Below, one piece after another: positions 43,421-52,636 of a stretch of DNA of 64,000 nt. The notes under the pieces are model-generated. The model did not search any database, had not been told where the DNA came from, and was given only the letters and a program-made list of their open reading frames with translations. Position 1 is the stretch's first letter; every line of letters starts with the position of its first letter. Origin of the DNA: Haloprofundus salilacus (GTDB lineage Archaea > Halobacteriota > Halobacteria > Halobacteriales > Haloferacaceae); the NCBI RefSeq assembly GCF_020150815.1, contig NZ_CP083723.1, positions 2,418,001 through 2,482,000 on the forward strand, written 5' to 3'. A program made the translations under genes and the position numbers.

Positions 43421-43675
43421 CGGTCGCAGTTTCGCGGCCGGGGCGATAACGGTACTGGCAAGGGCGTCGACGAGCGGGGACTGGAGATGACATCGGCGAG
43501 CGGGGGGTTTCGCGTCGTCCTCGGCGACGTACCGAGTGGGGTGAACCGACCGGAAAGAGCACCGCACGGAGAACGAACCGGACGAGGCACCCCCGTGCCA
43601 ACGAGTCGCAGAACACGCGGAGAACGGCATCGAAGGCTTTATTCACGGCGTTGGCCTTGTTCAGCGCAAGTAACT

Positions 43676-44206
43676 ATGGCAGACAAACCGGCCTCAATGT
43701 ACCGGGAGATCTCCAAAGCGCCCTACACCCGGCGTGAGTACATCACGGGGATTCCCGGCTCGAAGATCGCACAGCACAACATGGGCAACCTGCAGACCGG
43801 TCCCGAAGACTACCCGGTCAAAATCAGCCTTCGCGTCGAGGAGGAGTGCCAGATTCGTCACGGATCGCTCGAATCGGCGCGCCTGTCGGCGAACCGCCTG
43901 CTGTTGAAGCACGTCGGCCAGCCGAACTACAAGATGGTGCTCCGCAAGTTCCCCCACCACGTCCTGCGCGAGAACAAGCAGGCGACCGGTGCGGGTGCGG
44001 ACCGCGTCTCCGACGGGATGCGACAGGCGTTCGGGAAACCGGTCGGCACGGCCGCCCGCGTCCAGCGCAACGACGCCGTGTTCACCGCCTACTGCAACCC
44101 CGAGGACGCCGAGACGGTGAAGGACGCGTTCCGCCGCGCCTACAACAAAATGTCGCCGCCGTGCCGCATCGTCGTCGAAGAAGGCGAAGAGTTGCTCGTC
44201 GCCTGA
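43676..44206 (+). CDS. rpl10e: Ribosomal protein L10e (uL16)
   Basis: 176 residues, the archaeal/eukaryotic L10e, equivalent to bacterial L16. It starts [38 protein letters not shown] and has [34 protein letters not shown]. It lies near the A site and P site of the large subunit. It is transcribed divergently from the amidotransferase. Confidence 0.97.
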   Translation: MADKPASMYREISKAPYTRREYITGIPGSKIAQHNMGNLQTGPEDYPVKISLRVEEECQIRHGSLESARLSANRLLLKHVGQPNYKMVLRKFPHHVLRENKQATGAGADRVSDGMRQAFGKPVGTAARVQRNDAVFTAYCNPEDAETVKDAFRRAYNKMSPPCRIVVEEGEELLVA

Positions 44207-44277
44207 TTCGGTCCGACGCTCCGTCCGTCGACGACGGACACACACGCTTTTCCCCCATCCCGCCACATCCGTAGCGT

Positions 44278-45138
44278 ATGCTCAGACTGGCGGTGACGAC
44301 CGACGCCGAGACGTTCGAGCGGATGCGCGACCCGCTCTCCTCGCGCGGCGTCGACGTTCGACACCTCCGCGCGAAAGAACGGGCGATCCGACTCACAGCG
44401 TCCCCGACCGAGACGTTCGACATGGGCTTCGTCTACCCGACGCGACTGATGGAAGGCGGCGCGCTCGACTTCCTTCACGACATTCCGTGGGTGAACGACC
44501 GCGACGCCGTCCTCACCTCGCGAAACAAGGCGGGCGTCATCGCCGCGCTCTCGCAGGCGGACGTTCCGGTCCCGGAGACGACGATGGTCTCGAATCCGCT
44601 CGACGACGAGCGACTGTTCGCCGCCGCCGAGGTGTTCGACGGACCCGTGGTCGTCAAACCGAACTCGACCACCCGCGGCACGGGCATCGTCCGCGTCGAC
44701 GACGCCGATTCGCTCTCTGGCGTGGCGGACTACCTCCGACTCGTCCACGACTACCACGCGACGGGCGACAAGTCGTACTTGCTCCAAGAGTTTCTGCCCG
44801 ACGCGCGCGATTACCGGGCGATGGTCGTCGACGGCGACTGCGTCGGCGGCGTCGAGCGCCGGTTGCCGGCTGAAGCGTGCGAGGACGGTCGGTGGAAGCA
44901 CAACGTCCACCGGGGCGCGGAGGCCGCAGCCGTTGAACTGCCGGAGCGGCACCGTCGACTTGCCGAAGAAGTTGCCGGCGTGCTCGATATTCCGTACCTC
45001 GGCGTCGACCTGCTCGAAACGGAGGACCGCCTCCTCGTCGGCGAGACGAACGCCCGCCCGACCATCGACGACGACGCGAAGTACGACTCGGGTTTCTACG
45101 ACCGGTTGGCGGCGCTCGTAAGACGGCAGATCGAGTGA
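44278..45138 (+). CDS. RimK-like ATP-grasp ligase
   Basis: 286 residues of the ATP-grasp fold. VVVKPNSTTRGTGIVRV carries the glycine-rich nucleotide loop. LLQEFLPDARDYRAMVVDG and DIPYLGVDLLETEDRLLVGETNARPTID carry the metal-binding Glu and Asn. It is the RimK/LysX/MptN type that ligates an amino acid to a carboxylate. The substrate is unknown; possibilities include glutamylation of a cofactor. Confidence 0.82.
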   Translation: MLRLAVTTDAETFERMRDPLSSRGVDVRHLRAKERAIRLTASPTETFDMGFVYPTRLMEGGALDFLHDIPWVNDRDAVLTSRNKAGVIAALSQADVPVPETTMVSNPLDDERLFAAAEVFDGPVVVKPNSTTRGTGIVRVDDADSLSGVADYLRLVHDYHATGDKSYLLQEFLPDARDYRAMVVDGDCVGGVERRLPAEACEDGRWKHNVHRGAEAAAVELPERHRRLAEEVAGVLDIPYLGVDLLETEDRLLVGETNARPTIDDDAKYDSGFYDRLAALVRRQIE

Positions 45139-45226
45139 GGACTATCCGCAAACGGCGGTCGCGTCGCTGGACGTCGGGTGCGTCAAAAACTCGGAGAGAA
45201 GCGGCGACGGCGTCGGCGCGTCTGCG

Positions 45227-45598
45227 CTACTCCACGTCGATTTCGGCGGAGTCCTCGATACGGTCAAGCGTCACCTGGAGGACGCCGTTTTTGAACGTCG
45301 CGCTCGCGGAGTGTTCGTCGACGCGGGTGGGCAGTTGGATGCGCTCGTCGTACTCGCGGCGGTCGCTCGCGGCGCTGATAGTGAGGCGTTCGCCGTCGCA
45401 CTTCAGGTCGATGTCGTCCTTGTCGACGCCGGGGAGGTCGGCGACGACGCGAATATGGTCGCCCTCGTCGATGACGTCAACGTGCGTCTCGGTCGTAAAG
45501 CCCGATTGGTCCTCGAACCCGCCGGTCATCTCGTTCATCATGCGCTCGATTTCGCCGAAAATGTCGCCGAACGGGTCATCACGGTCGTCTCGCTTCAT
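45227..45598 (-). CDS. hsp20: Hsp20 small heat shock protein
   Basis: 123 residues. The alpha-crystallin domain runs from THVDVIDEGDHIRVVADLPGVDKDDIDLKCDGERLTISA to SASATFKNGVLQVTLDRI, with the A-x-x-x-n-G-v-L signature. The N-terminal arm DDPFGDIFGEIERMMNEM is typical. It holds unfolding proteins in assemblies. ATG at 45598 (MKRDDRDD) is preferred over 45625. Confidence 0.9.
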   Translation of the reverse strand: MKRDDRDDPFGDIFGEIERMMNEMTGGFEDQSGFTTETHVDVIDEGDHIRVVADLPGVDKDDIDLKCDGERLTISAASDRREYDERIQLPTRVDEHSASATFKNGVLQVTLDRIEDSAEIDVE

Positions 45599-45712
45599 GC
45601 GGCAGGCTATGTCGTATGCGCTCAAAAGCCTTCTGTCGATGTCGGGTGCGCCGAATCCGTCCCGAACAGTACGGCTAAAAGAGACGTTCCAAAACCAATA
45701 TACGAGGCGGGG

Positions 45713-45720
45713 TTTAAATA
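45713..45720 (+). promoter_or_regulatory. TATA box of the gap gene
   Basis: TTTAAATA after a G-rich BRE-like stretch, centred about 27 bp upstream of the gap ATG at 45743. The distance fits a leaderless transcript, common in haloarchaea. Confidence 0.55.
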
Positions 45721-45742
45721 CTACACAGGCACTAACTCAGCT

Positions 45743-46792
45743 ATGAGTGAAAAATCGTACCTAGGTCGCGGGGAAGAAGTCGACGAATCGGAAGTCGTAC
45801 GCATCGCGCTTAACGGCTTCGGGCGCATCGGGCGGAACGTCTTCCGCGCCGTCATGGACGACCCGCGCATCGAACTGGTCGCCATCAACGACGTGATGGA
45901 CGGCGAGGACATGCGGTATCTCAGCAAGTACGACACCGTTATGGGCCGCCTCGACGGCGTGACGCTGGAGGACGACCGCCTCTCCATCGGCGACACGTCG
46001 GCGGAGGTGCTCAACGTCCAGAGCCCCGCCGAACTGCCGTGGGACGACCTCGACGTCGACGTCGCACTGGAGTGCACGGGCATCTTCCGCACGTACGACG
46101 ACGCCCACGACCACGTTGAGGCGGGCGCGGACAGGGTCATCATCTCCGCGCCGCCGAAAGGCGACAAGCCGGTCAAGCAAATCGTCTACGGCGTCAACCA
46201 CGACGAGTACGACGGCGAGGACGTCGTCTCGAACGCCTCCTGCACGACCAACAGCATCACGCCGGTTGCGAAGGTGCTCAACGAGGAGTTCGGCATCAAC
46301 TCCGGCCTGATGACGACCGTGCACGCCTACACCGGGTCGCAGAGCCTCATCGACGCGCCAAAAGGCAAGACGCGCCGCGGGCGCGCCGCCGCCGAGAACA
46401 TCATCCCGACGACGACGGGCGCGGCGAAGGCGACGACCGAGATTCTCCCCGAACTCGACGGCAAACTCGACGGGATGGCCATCCGCGTACCGGTGCCGAA
46501 CGGCTCCATCACGGAACTCGTCGTCGACCTGCAGGGCGACCCCAGTGCAGACGAGATCAACGAGGCGTTCCGAAACGCCGCCGACGGCGAATTGGCGGGC
46601 GTGCTCGGCTACACCGACGACGAGGTCGTCTCCTCGGACATCCTCCAGCTGCCGTTCTCCTCGACGGTCGACCTGAACTCGACGAACGTGCTCGAAAACG
46701 GTGGTCTCGCGAAGATCCTTACGTGGTACGACAACGAGTACGGCTTCTCCTGCCGAATGCTCGACGTCGCGCGCTACATCACCGAGGAGTAA
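45743..46792 (+). CDS. gapI: Glyceraldehyde-3-phosphate dehydrogenase, bacterial-type (GapI, glycolytic)
   Basis: 349 residues. NAD-binding ALNGFGRIGRNVFRAV at the N-terminus, catalytic Cys in VSNASCTTNSITPVAKVL, and HAYTGSQSLIDAPKGKTRRGRAAAENIIPTTTGAAKA are hallmarks of the bacterial-type enzyme. H. volcanii uses this form for sugar breakdown, while the archaeal-type GapII (49032-50093) serves gluconeogenesis. pgk follows by 144 bp on the same strand. A short N-terminal extension before the Rossmann fold is typical for halophile versions. Confidence 0.95.
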   Translation: MSEKSYLGRGEEVDESEVVRIALNGFGRIGRNVFRAVMDDPRIELVAINDVMDGEDMRYLSKYDTVMGRLDGVTLEDDRLSIGDTSAEVLNVQSPAELPWDDLDVDVALECTGIFRTYDDAHDHVEAGADRVIISAPPKGDKPVKQIVYGVNHDEYDGEDVVSNASCTTNSITPVAKVLNEEFGINSGLMTTVHAYTGSQSLIDAPKGKTRRGRAAAENIIPTTTGAAKATTEILPELDGKLDGMAIRVPVPNGSITELVVDLQGDPSADEINEAFRNAADGELAGVLGYTDDEVVSSDILQLPFSSTVDLNSTNVLENGGLAKILTWYDNEYGFSCRMLDVARYITEE

Positions 46793-46936
46793 CGCCGCAC
46801 TCACGGCTGAGTCCGCATTTTTTTGGTCGCGCCAGAGGACGCTAGCGGAGCGCTTCGCGGAGGCGCCCGAACCGTCGTGCAACTTCGACCGCATCCGCCC
46901 ACGACTAAGTAGCAGTCCCCCGATTTCCAACGTGAG

Positions 46937-48157
46937 ATGGCTTCGTTCAACACGCTCGACGACCTCGACGCCGAACAACGGGTACTCGTCCGCCTCGACC
47001 TCAACTCGCCGGTCGAAGACGGCGTCGTGCAGGACAACCGCCGCTTCGAGCGACACGCCGAGACGGTGTCGGAACTCGTCGACTGCAACCACCGCGTCGT
47101 GCTGATGGCCCACCAGGGTCGCCCCGGCGACGACGACTTCGTCTCGCTGGAGCAGCACGCAGACATCCTCGCGGAGCACGTCGATACGGACGTGAACTTC
47201 GTCGCCGACACGTACGGCGAGGAGGCGCTGGACGCCATCGACGCGCTCGAAGCGGGCGAGGTGCTGCTGCTCGAAAACGTCCGGATGGTCGACGACGAGT
47301 TGCCCGAGGAAGACCCCGAGACGAAAGCCGAAACCGAGTTCGTGCAGACGCTCGCGCCGGCGTTCGACGCGTACGTCAACGACGCGTACTCGGCGGCCCA
47401 CCGCAAACACGCCTCGCTGGTCGGTTTCCCGCTCGTGTTGCCCGCCTACGCCGGGCGGGTGATGCAGACCGAGTACGAGGCGAACTCCAGCATCGCCACC
47501 CGAGAGTTCGACGGCCCCGTGACGATGGTCGTCGGCGGGACGAAGGCGACGGACGTCATCGGCGTGATGGACGCCATCGGCGAGAAGGTGGACAACTTCC
47601 TCGTCGGCGGCATCGCGGGAGAACTGTTCCTCCGCGCCGAGGGTTATCCGGTCGGCCGCGACGTCGGTGAAATGGCGCTCTTCGACGACCAGTGGGAGAA
47701 CAATCAGGACGTCATCGAGGACGTGCTCCAGCGCCGCACGGGCCAGATTCGACTCCCGGTCGATTTGGCGTACGAGGACGACAGCGGCGAGCGCGCCGAA
47801 ATCCCCGTCGAGAATATCGAGGAGAAGGAGACTGGCTACCTCGACGTCGGCTCCGAGACCGTCGAGGCCTACGCACCGACCGTCCACGAGTCCGACGCGG
47901 TGTTCGTCAAGGGCGCGCTCGGCATGTTCGAGGATGAGCGCTTCGCCGACGGCACTGTCGGCGTGCTCCGCGCCATCGCCGAGACGGACTGCTTCTCGGT
48001 CGTCGGCGGCGGCGACACCTCCCGCGCCATCGAGATGTACGGCCTCGACGAGGACGACTTCTCGCACGTCTCCATCGCGGGCGGGGCGTACATCCGCGCG
48101 CTGACGGGCGAGTCGCTCCCGGCGGTCGAGGTGCTGGAAGAACAGGCCGAGAGGTGA
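46937..48157 (+). CDS. pgk: Phosphoglycerate kinase
   Basis: 406 residues. N-terminal VLVRLDLNSPVEDGVVQDNRRFERHAETV and LMAHQGRP bind 3-phosphoglycerate. VGGTKATDVIGVMDAI, FVKGALGMFEDERF and VVGGGDTSRAI belong to the nucleotide domain. It makes ATP from 1,3-bisphosphoglycerate, the step right after GapI. Confidence 0.97.
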   Translation: MASFNTLDDLDAEQRVLVRLDLNSPVEDGVVQDNRRFERHAETVSELVDCNHRVVLMAHQGRPGDDDFVSLEQHADILAEHVDTDVNFVADTYGEEALDAIDALEAGEVLLLENVRMVDDELPEEDPETKAETEFVQTLAPAFDAYVNDAYSAAHRKHASLVGFPLVLPAYAGRVMQTEYEANSSIATREFDGPVTMVVGGTKATDVIGVMDAIGEKVDNFLVGGIAGELFLRAEGYPVGRDVGEMALFDDQWENNQDVIEDVLQRRTGQIRLPVDLAYEDDSGERAEIPVENIEEKETGYLDVGSETVEAYAPTVHESDAVFVKGALGMFEDERFADGTVGVLRAIAETDCFSVVGGGDTSRAIEMYGLDEDDFSHVSIAGGAYIRALTGESLPAVEVLEEQAER

Positions 48158-48173
48158 GCGAGACGCGGGCAGA

Positions 48174-48407
48174 TCAGCCGGCGCGACGTCGACTGAGTCC
48201 TCGCAACCCGGTTCCGACGAGGTAGAGACCGAGCGGGAGGAAAATCACGACCGCCGCTGTGTCGGCGGGTCCCCACCAGAGCGCGCTGTCGACGCCGTTG
48301 ACGAGAGTCGGCGACCGCGCGTAGCTGAGATAGTTGAACACGCGGTAGAGCGGCCACGCGAGGACGAGAAGGCCGACGACGAGTTTCGGGAGGGCGTCGA
48401 TGTTCAC
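48174..48407 (-). CDS. Small two-helix membrane protein
   Basis: 77 residues from a GTG start at 48407. VVGLLVLAWPLYRVFNYL and AAVVIFLPLGLYLVGTGL form two hydrophobic helices with a basic C-terminus (RGLSRRRAG). The longer frame to 48614 reads into the phosphoesterase region and is basic, thus unlikely. It lies between convergent pgk and a divergent phosphoesterase. Confidence 0.55.
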   Translation of the reverse strand: MNIDALPKLVVGLLVLAWPLYRVFNYLSYARSPTLVNGVDSALWWGPADTAAVVIFLPLGLYLVGTGLRGLSRRRAG

Positions 48408-48504
48408 GGTCCGAATCCGTAGTCGTCCCACAAATCTCTTCGGAGAACGGCGACGGGGACGAACCTCACGAACGTTCTTACCCGACTCGGACGAACCACG
48501 GAGT

Positions 48505-48996
48505 ATGCTCGTCGGAATCGTCTCTGACACCCACGACAACCTCAACTGCGTGCGGGCGGCCGTCGACCGCTTCGAGTCCGAATCCGTCGACGCCGTTGTC
48601 CACTGCGGCGACATCGTCGCGCCGTTCTCGGCGACGCCGTTCGACTCGTCCTTCGAGTTCTACGCCACCCGCGGCAACAACGACGGCGAGTGGAACCTCC
48701 AGTCAGCCGTCGAATCGTTCGGCACCTACCTCGGCGAAGCGGGCGAGCTCGCGTTCGACGGCCTCGACGTGGCCGTCTACCACGGGACGAGCGGGACGCT
48801 CGTGGACGCGCTGGTCGACTGCGGCGACTACGACTACGTCCTCCACGGCCACACCCACCAACGTGACGTCGAAGAACGCGACGGGACGGTGCGCGTCAAC
48901 CCCGGCGGCCTGCCGATACCGGGGGCCGACGACGCGTTCCACGTCGCCGTCCTCGACACCGAAACCGGCGAGGTGTCGTCGAACGAAGTCGCGTAA
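48505..48996 (+). CDS. YfcE/MJ0936-type metallophosphoesterase
   Basis: 163 residues. The metal-binding motifs of the calcineurin-like fold are complete: GIVSDTHDN, VHCGDI, GNND and HGHTH. This subgroup has phosphodiesterase activity on cyclic or artificial substrates, with the cellular substrate unknown. ATG at 48505 is directly at the first motif. Confidence 0.9.
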   Translation: MLVGIVSDTHDNLNCVRAAVDRFESESVDAVVHCGDIVAPFSATPFDSSFEFYATRGNNDGEWNLQSAVESFGTYLGEAGELAFDGLDVAVYHGTSGTLVDALVDCGDYDYVLHGHTHQRDVEERDGTVRVNPGGLPIPGADDAFHVAVLDTETGEVSSNEVA

Positions 48997-49031
48997 AAGG
49001 GAGCGTCTTCCGTCCGTCTGCTCGCCGTCGC

Positions 49032-50093
49032 TCAGTCGTCGGCGGCGACGAACGGCTGGTTCTGTCCGCCGAAGACGCTTTCGAGACCGACGCCGAGCGA
49101 CTCGTTCGTCAGCGCGATGCTCTCGGATTTGCTCGCGCTGCCGGCGATGGCGCGGGCGGCGTCGATGTTCTCGGGAATCACGTCGCTTTCCTGGTGGATC
49201 GCCTGAAAGAGGTAGAGATCGTCGTCCTCTACGGCGATGGACTCCTCCCAGATGCAGTTCTCCCAGAGGTCACCGCGCGGCCGCCCGGCGTCCATCGCGA
49301 ACTCCTTGAGTTTGCCCGTGCCGTCGATACCGGCGTGCTTCGGCACGAAAAACAGGCGCGACTCGCCGGCGAGCAGGTCGCGCACGTCCTCGGCCGTCGG
49401 CGTCGATTCGAGCGTCACGTTGACGCTGTGGGTGTGCATCAGCGTCGCCGGAACCTTCAGGCCGAGCGTGTCGATTTTGAGATCCGGGAAGATGGTCTGC
49501 ACGTCGGGACCGTGGTGCGAGGGGAGCTTCACGGGGTCCGGTAGGATGTCGTTAATCGGCCCGCGACCGGTCTGGCCGGGGTCGCCGCCGCGGCGGACAA
49601 GCGTCACGCGCGCCTTTTTCACGCCGTAGGTCTCGTCGAGCGGCGCGAGCAGTCGAGACAGACCGGTCGTGTTACAGGAGACGGTCCGGACGAACTGCGC
49701 GCCGGTCGCCTCGTCGTAGTTGGCGCGCGCGTTGAAGCTCACGTCCGCGACGTCGGCGTCTTCGCCGCCCTGGAAGATTGCCGGCGTGTCGTGGCGCTCG
49801 TACAGTTCGCGGTTCTGCGCGCCGATTCCGGAGGGAGTGGTGTCGACGACGACGTCGCTCTCGGCAACCAGGTCGTCGACCACGCCAGCGAGGGGAACGC
49901 CCGCGTCGTCGAACTGGTCGACGCGCTCGGGTAGCGCGGCGTAGAGGGAGTACCCGTTTCTGACTGCTGTCTCGGCTTCGAAGTTCGGCCGCGTCTTCGC
50001 CACCCCGACGAGTTCCATGTCGGGTTGGGCGCAGACGGCGTCTGCGACGCGTTTGCCGATTGTTCCGTAGCCATTGACGCCCACCTTGAGCAT
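49032..50093 (-). CDS. gapII: Glyceraldehyde-3-phosphate dehydrogenase, archaeal type II (gluconeogenic)
   Basis: 353 residues. [18 protein letters not shown] is the archaeal NAD(P)-binding start. The catalytic Cys lies in [19 protein letters not shown], and [25 protein letters not shown] is unique to archaeal GAPDH. In H. volcanii this isozyme is needed for gluconeogenesis. ATG at 50093 is chosen, as the frame to 50171 adds 26 unrelated residues. A TrmB-like motif and TATA element are seen upstream. Confidence 0.93.
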   Translation of the reverse strand: MLKVGVNGYGTIGKRVADAVCAQPDMELVGVAKTRPNFEAETAVRNGYSLYAALPERVDQFDDAGVPLAGVVDDLVAESDVVVDTTPSGIGAQNRELYERHDTPAIFQGGEDADVADVSFNARANYDEATGAQFVRTVSCNTTGLSRLLAPLDETYGVKKARVTLVRRGGDPGQTGRGPINDILPDPVKLPSHHGPDVQTIFPDLKIDTLGLKVPATLMHTHSVNVTLESTPTAEDVRDLLAGESRLFFVPKHAGIDGTGKLKEFAMDAGRPRGDLWENCIWEESIAVEDDDLYLFQAIHQESDVIPENIDAARAIAGSASKSESIALTNESLGVGLESVFGGQNQPFVAADD

Positions 50094-50151
50094 ACTCGCG
50101 TCTGCTACCGGCAAGGACATAGTTATTTCGAAGATTAACACCAAGAAATTA

Positions 50152-50166
50152 ACTCCAAGGCGAGTA
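50152..50166 (-). promoter_or_regulatory. TrmB-like site upstream of gapII
   Basis: On the minus strand TACT-CGCCTTG-GAGT fits the TACT(N7-8)GAGTA motif described for the sugar-responsive regulator TrmB of Halobacterium, apart from the last base of its right half. It lies roughly 25-30 bp upstream of the TATA-like AAATAACT, where an activator would bind. TrmB is known to activate gluconeogenic genes in H. volcanii. Confidence 0.5.
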
Positions 50167-50306
50167 ACCATGTTTCGGTTTCAGCCCCCCGAAAGTCGGA
50201 ATATCCGGTGTTGTAGGCGAAAAGAAGGCGAGGAAATTCGGCCGCCGACCGACCGCGAGCACGCGATGTGGCAAAGCCTAACCCGACGCCGGACGGCATC
50301 TCGGAT

Positions 50307-51266
50307 ATGACCGACCGCAACTCCGACGAACTCCGCGCGGCGGCGGAGACGGCGCTCAAACAGTGTCTGCGTCTCCAGCCCGACGAGTCCTGTGCAGTGA
50401 TCACAGACGACAAGCGAGTGCCTATCGGCGAAGCGTTGTACGGCGTCGCGAGCGAGATTTCTGACGACGCCGCACTCGTTCGGTATCCACCGGGACCGCA
50501 ACACGGCGCAGAGCCGCCGGCGCCTGTGGCGGCTGCGATGCGCGACGCCGACGTGTTCATCGCGCCGACGACGAAGAGCCTGAGCCACACTCGCGCGCGG
50601 AGCGAGGCATGCGACGCCGGCGCGCGCGGCGCGACGATGCCGGGAATCACCGAGGAGGTGATGCTCGCGGGTCTCGACGCCGACTACGAGGCCATCGCGC
50701 GCCACAGCCTCACCGTTCTCGAACAGGTCGTCGACGCCGACGAGGTTCGCGTGACGACGCCGAAGGGCACCGACATCACGTTCGTCCCCGGCGACCGCGA
50801 GTGGCTCTCGGATACCGGGATGGTCCACGACTCGGGGCAGTTTTCGAACCTCCCGGCGGGAGAAGTGTTCGTCAGCCCCGAGACCGTCGACGGCACGTAC
50901 GTCGTCGACGGGACGATGATGCCGTACGGACTGCTTGACGAAGGGCGAGAACTCCGCTTCGAGGTCGAAGACGGCTACGTGACCGAGATCTCCGACGACG
51001 AAGTACGAGAGCAGGTCGAAGCGGGCGCCGAGGAGGTTGGGCGGGACGCCTACAACCTCGCCGAACTCGGCATCGGCACGAACGTCGGCGTCGACGAACT
51101 CGTCGGCTCGGTGCTGCTCGACGAGAAGGCGGCGGGGACGGTTCACATCGCCATCGGCGACGACGCCGGAATCGGCGGCGACACCGTCGCGCCGCTACAC
51201 CTCGACGGCATCATCCGGGAGCCGACTGTGTACGCGGACGGAGAGGAAGTGGAACTTCCGCGGTAG
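50307..51266 (+). CDS. Aminopeptidase-like protein (M29-related)
   Basis: 319 residues. The first 110 residues form an alpha/beta domain. The rest contains the TPKGTDITFVPGDREWLSDTG and NLPAGEVFVSPETVDGTYVVDG segments and the ELGIGTNVGVDELVGSVLLDEKAAGTVHIAIGDD segment, seen in haloarchaeal proteins annotated as aminopeptidase T (M29)-like. The metal-ligand set was not checked in full. ATG at 50307 is preferred over 50268. Confidence 0.75.
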   Translation: MTDRNSDELRAAAETALKQCLRLQPDESCAVITDDKRVPIGEALYGVASEISDDAALVRYPPGPQHGAEPPAPVAAAMRDADVFIAPTTKSLSHTRARSEACDAGARGATMPGITEEVMLAGLDADYEAIARHSLTVLEQVVDADEVRVTTPKGTDITFVPGDREWLSDTGMVHDSGQFSNLPAGEVFVSPETVDGTYVVDGTMMPYGLLDEGRELRFEVEDGYVTEISDDEVREQVEAGAEEVGRDAYNLAELGIGTNVGVDELVGSVLLDEKAAGTVHIAIGDDAGIGGDTVAPLHLDGIIREPTVYADGEEVELPR

Positions 51267-51348
51267 CGAGCGACGAAGTCGCGAGCAGGGGAGGTCGTAG
51301 ACCGCCCGACGGTCGAGCGAAAATTCCCGCTTCCACTAGTCGTTCAAA

Positions 51349-51852
51349 ATGATCACTCGACGCACCCTCGTGAAAATGGCGCTTCCGGGTTCGGCCCTGT
51401 TAGCTGGCTGTCTCGGAGTTGGATGACCGGACAGTCGATGCAAGCAGCGTATCCCCCTCTCGGACCAATTTTCCAAGATTACATACGACACAAGCCACGG
51501 TTTTGAGTTACGAGTGAAGGACGAGAGTGTACCGAGAGACGGCGTCATCGAGTTCCGCCTCGTCAACGTTACGACCGAAGAGCAGCAAGCGGGTTCTCAA
51601 TACGCGTACACCTTCCAGCACCAGACTGATTCCGGGTATCGTGACCTCCTCTCCACAGATTCGACTGGCAATTCCAGCATCGTGACGACGCACGAACCGA
51701 GCGAGGGATTCTCGTGGACGTTCCCAGTCACTACCGATGGGTTCTCGCTCGATCACACGATGTGTGGCGACGTGTCCACTGGAAAATACCGGTTCGTCTA
51801 CTGGGGTATCGATGACCCGGCGATCGCGGTCCGGTTCGAGATCGTCCGTTGA
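51349..51852 (+). pseudogene. Interrupted Tat lipoprotein gene
   Basis: ATG at 51349 encodes MITRRTLVKMALPGSALLAG then CLGVG, a Tat signal with lipobox, and then hits TGA at 51424-51426. The same frame continues open to the stop at 51850-51852 with a plausible mature domain (EFRLVNVTTEEQQAGSQYAY, ... DEPAIAVRFEIV-like end). A +1 frame immediately after the lipobox also reads DDRTVDASSVSP, so two compensating indels, one in the CCCCC run near 51454, are possible instead of a nonsense change. The gene seems broken unless this is a sequencing error. Confidence 0.6.
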
Positions 51853-51962
51853 ACGAAGAGGCTCTCTCAATCTCGAGGCCGGCATCTCGCCGCCCGTGAC
51901 TGACCGACACGAGCTCTGTGTGTCTCCGGAACGGTGACAGGCTGCGAGGCGGCCACCTGTCG

Positions 51963-52397
51963 TCACCGCAGCTGGTACTGTTCGTACTGTCGGGTGAATT
52001 CGAGGAACTCGTCGAGCGGCCGGGTACACTCCGCCATCGTCACCACGTTCGCGTCGGCGTCGTAGTCGACGATACCGGCGTCGGCCAGCTTCGGGAGGTG
52101 CGAGTGGTGGAGGTCGGCGTGAATCTGTTCGAGCGTCTCCTCCGGGAGCGTTTCCGGGGTCTCTCTGGTCTCCCATAGAGCGACCTGTTCTGCGACTTCC
52201 GACAGCGTCGCAGGATACCGGCAGGTCTGGAGGTGATAGAGCACGTACCGACGACGCGGGTTTTCGAGCACGCGAAATACGGCGTCCAGCGGGAACGCGT
52301 CCGCGTCGTCGACGCGGACGCCGTCTGGAAATTGGTCGAACTTGTCGGTGTCCCCCTCGCCTCTGGTCGGCGGATCGTTGGGTGCGTCGTCCTCCAT
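51963..52397 (-). CDS. Haloarchaeal winged-helix regulator (DUF7344-like)
   Basis: About 144 residues. The core DAVFRVLENPRRRYVLYHLQTCRYPATLSEVAEQVALWE and LEQIHADLHHSHLPKLADAGIVDYDADANVVTM is the winged helix repeated in many haloarchaeal regulators of this kind. The C-terminal EFLEFTRQYEQYQL is helical. ATG at 52397 follows a GGGGGA run; an ATG at 52445 is also in frame. The regulated genes are unknown. Confidence 0.78.
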   Translation of the reverse strand: MEDDAPNDPPTRGEGDTDKFDQFPDGVRVDDADAFPLDAVFRVLENPRRRYVLYHLQTCRYPATLSEVAEQVALWETRETPETLPEETLEQIHADLHHSHLPKLADAGIVDYDADANVVTMAECTRPLDEFLEFTRQYEQYQLR

Positions 52398-52636
52398 TTT
52401 GTGTCCCCCATCGAGCGCGACTCCCCCTGGAACCGAACTCGTCAACTGCCGCGGAACCAGTGTGGGTGGTTCCTGACGGCGACTCGTGTATATTTGAATC
52501 TCGAGTGGGGGACACCCTTAGTGTTGTCGTTGGACGACGCCGAGTGGCGTGGGCGTCGAAGCCGACGCGGCCCCCAGTCGAGAGCGTTCGTCGGCAGAAG
52601 CGCGGACTTTTAGGGCCAGATGGATTACGGCGTCGT

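Noticed and set aside
41592-43646. 684-codon minus-strand frame across nucS
   Set aside because: Arg/Pro-rich shadow of nucS, the membrane protein and the amidotransferase; it has no motif of its own.
45719-45740. TrmB-like motif at the gapI promoter
   Set aside because: TACT is present but no GAGT half-site follows at 7-8 bases; only one half matches.
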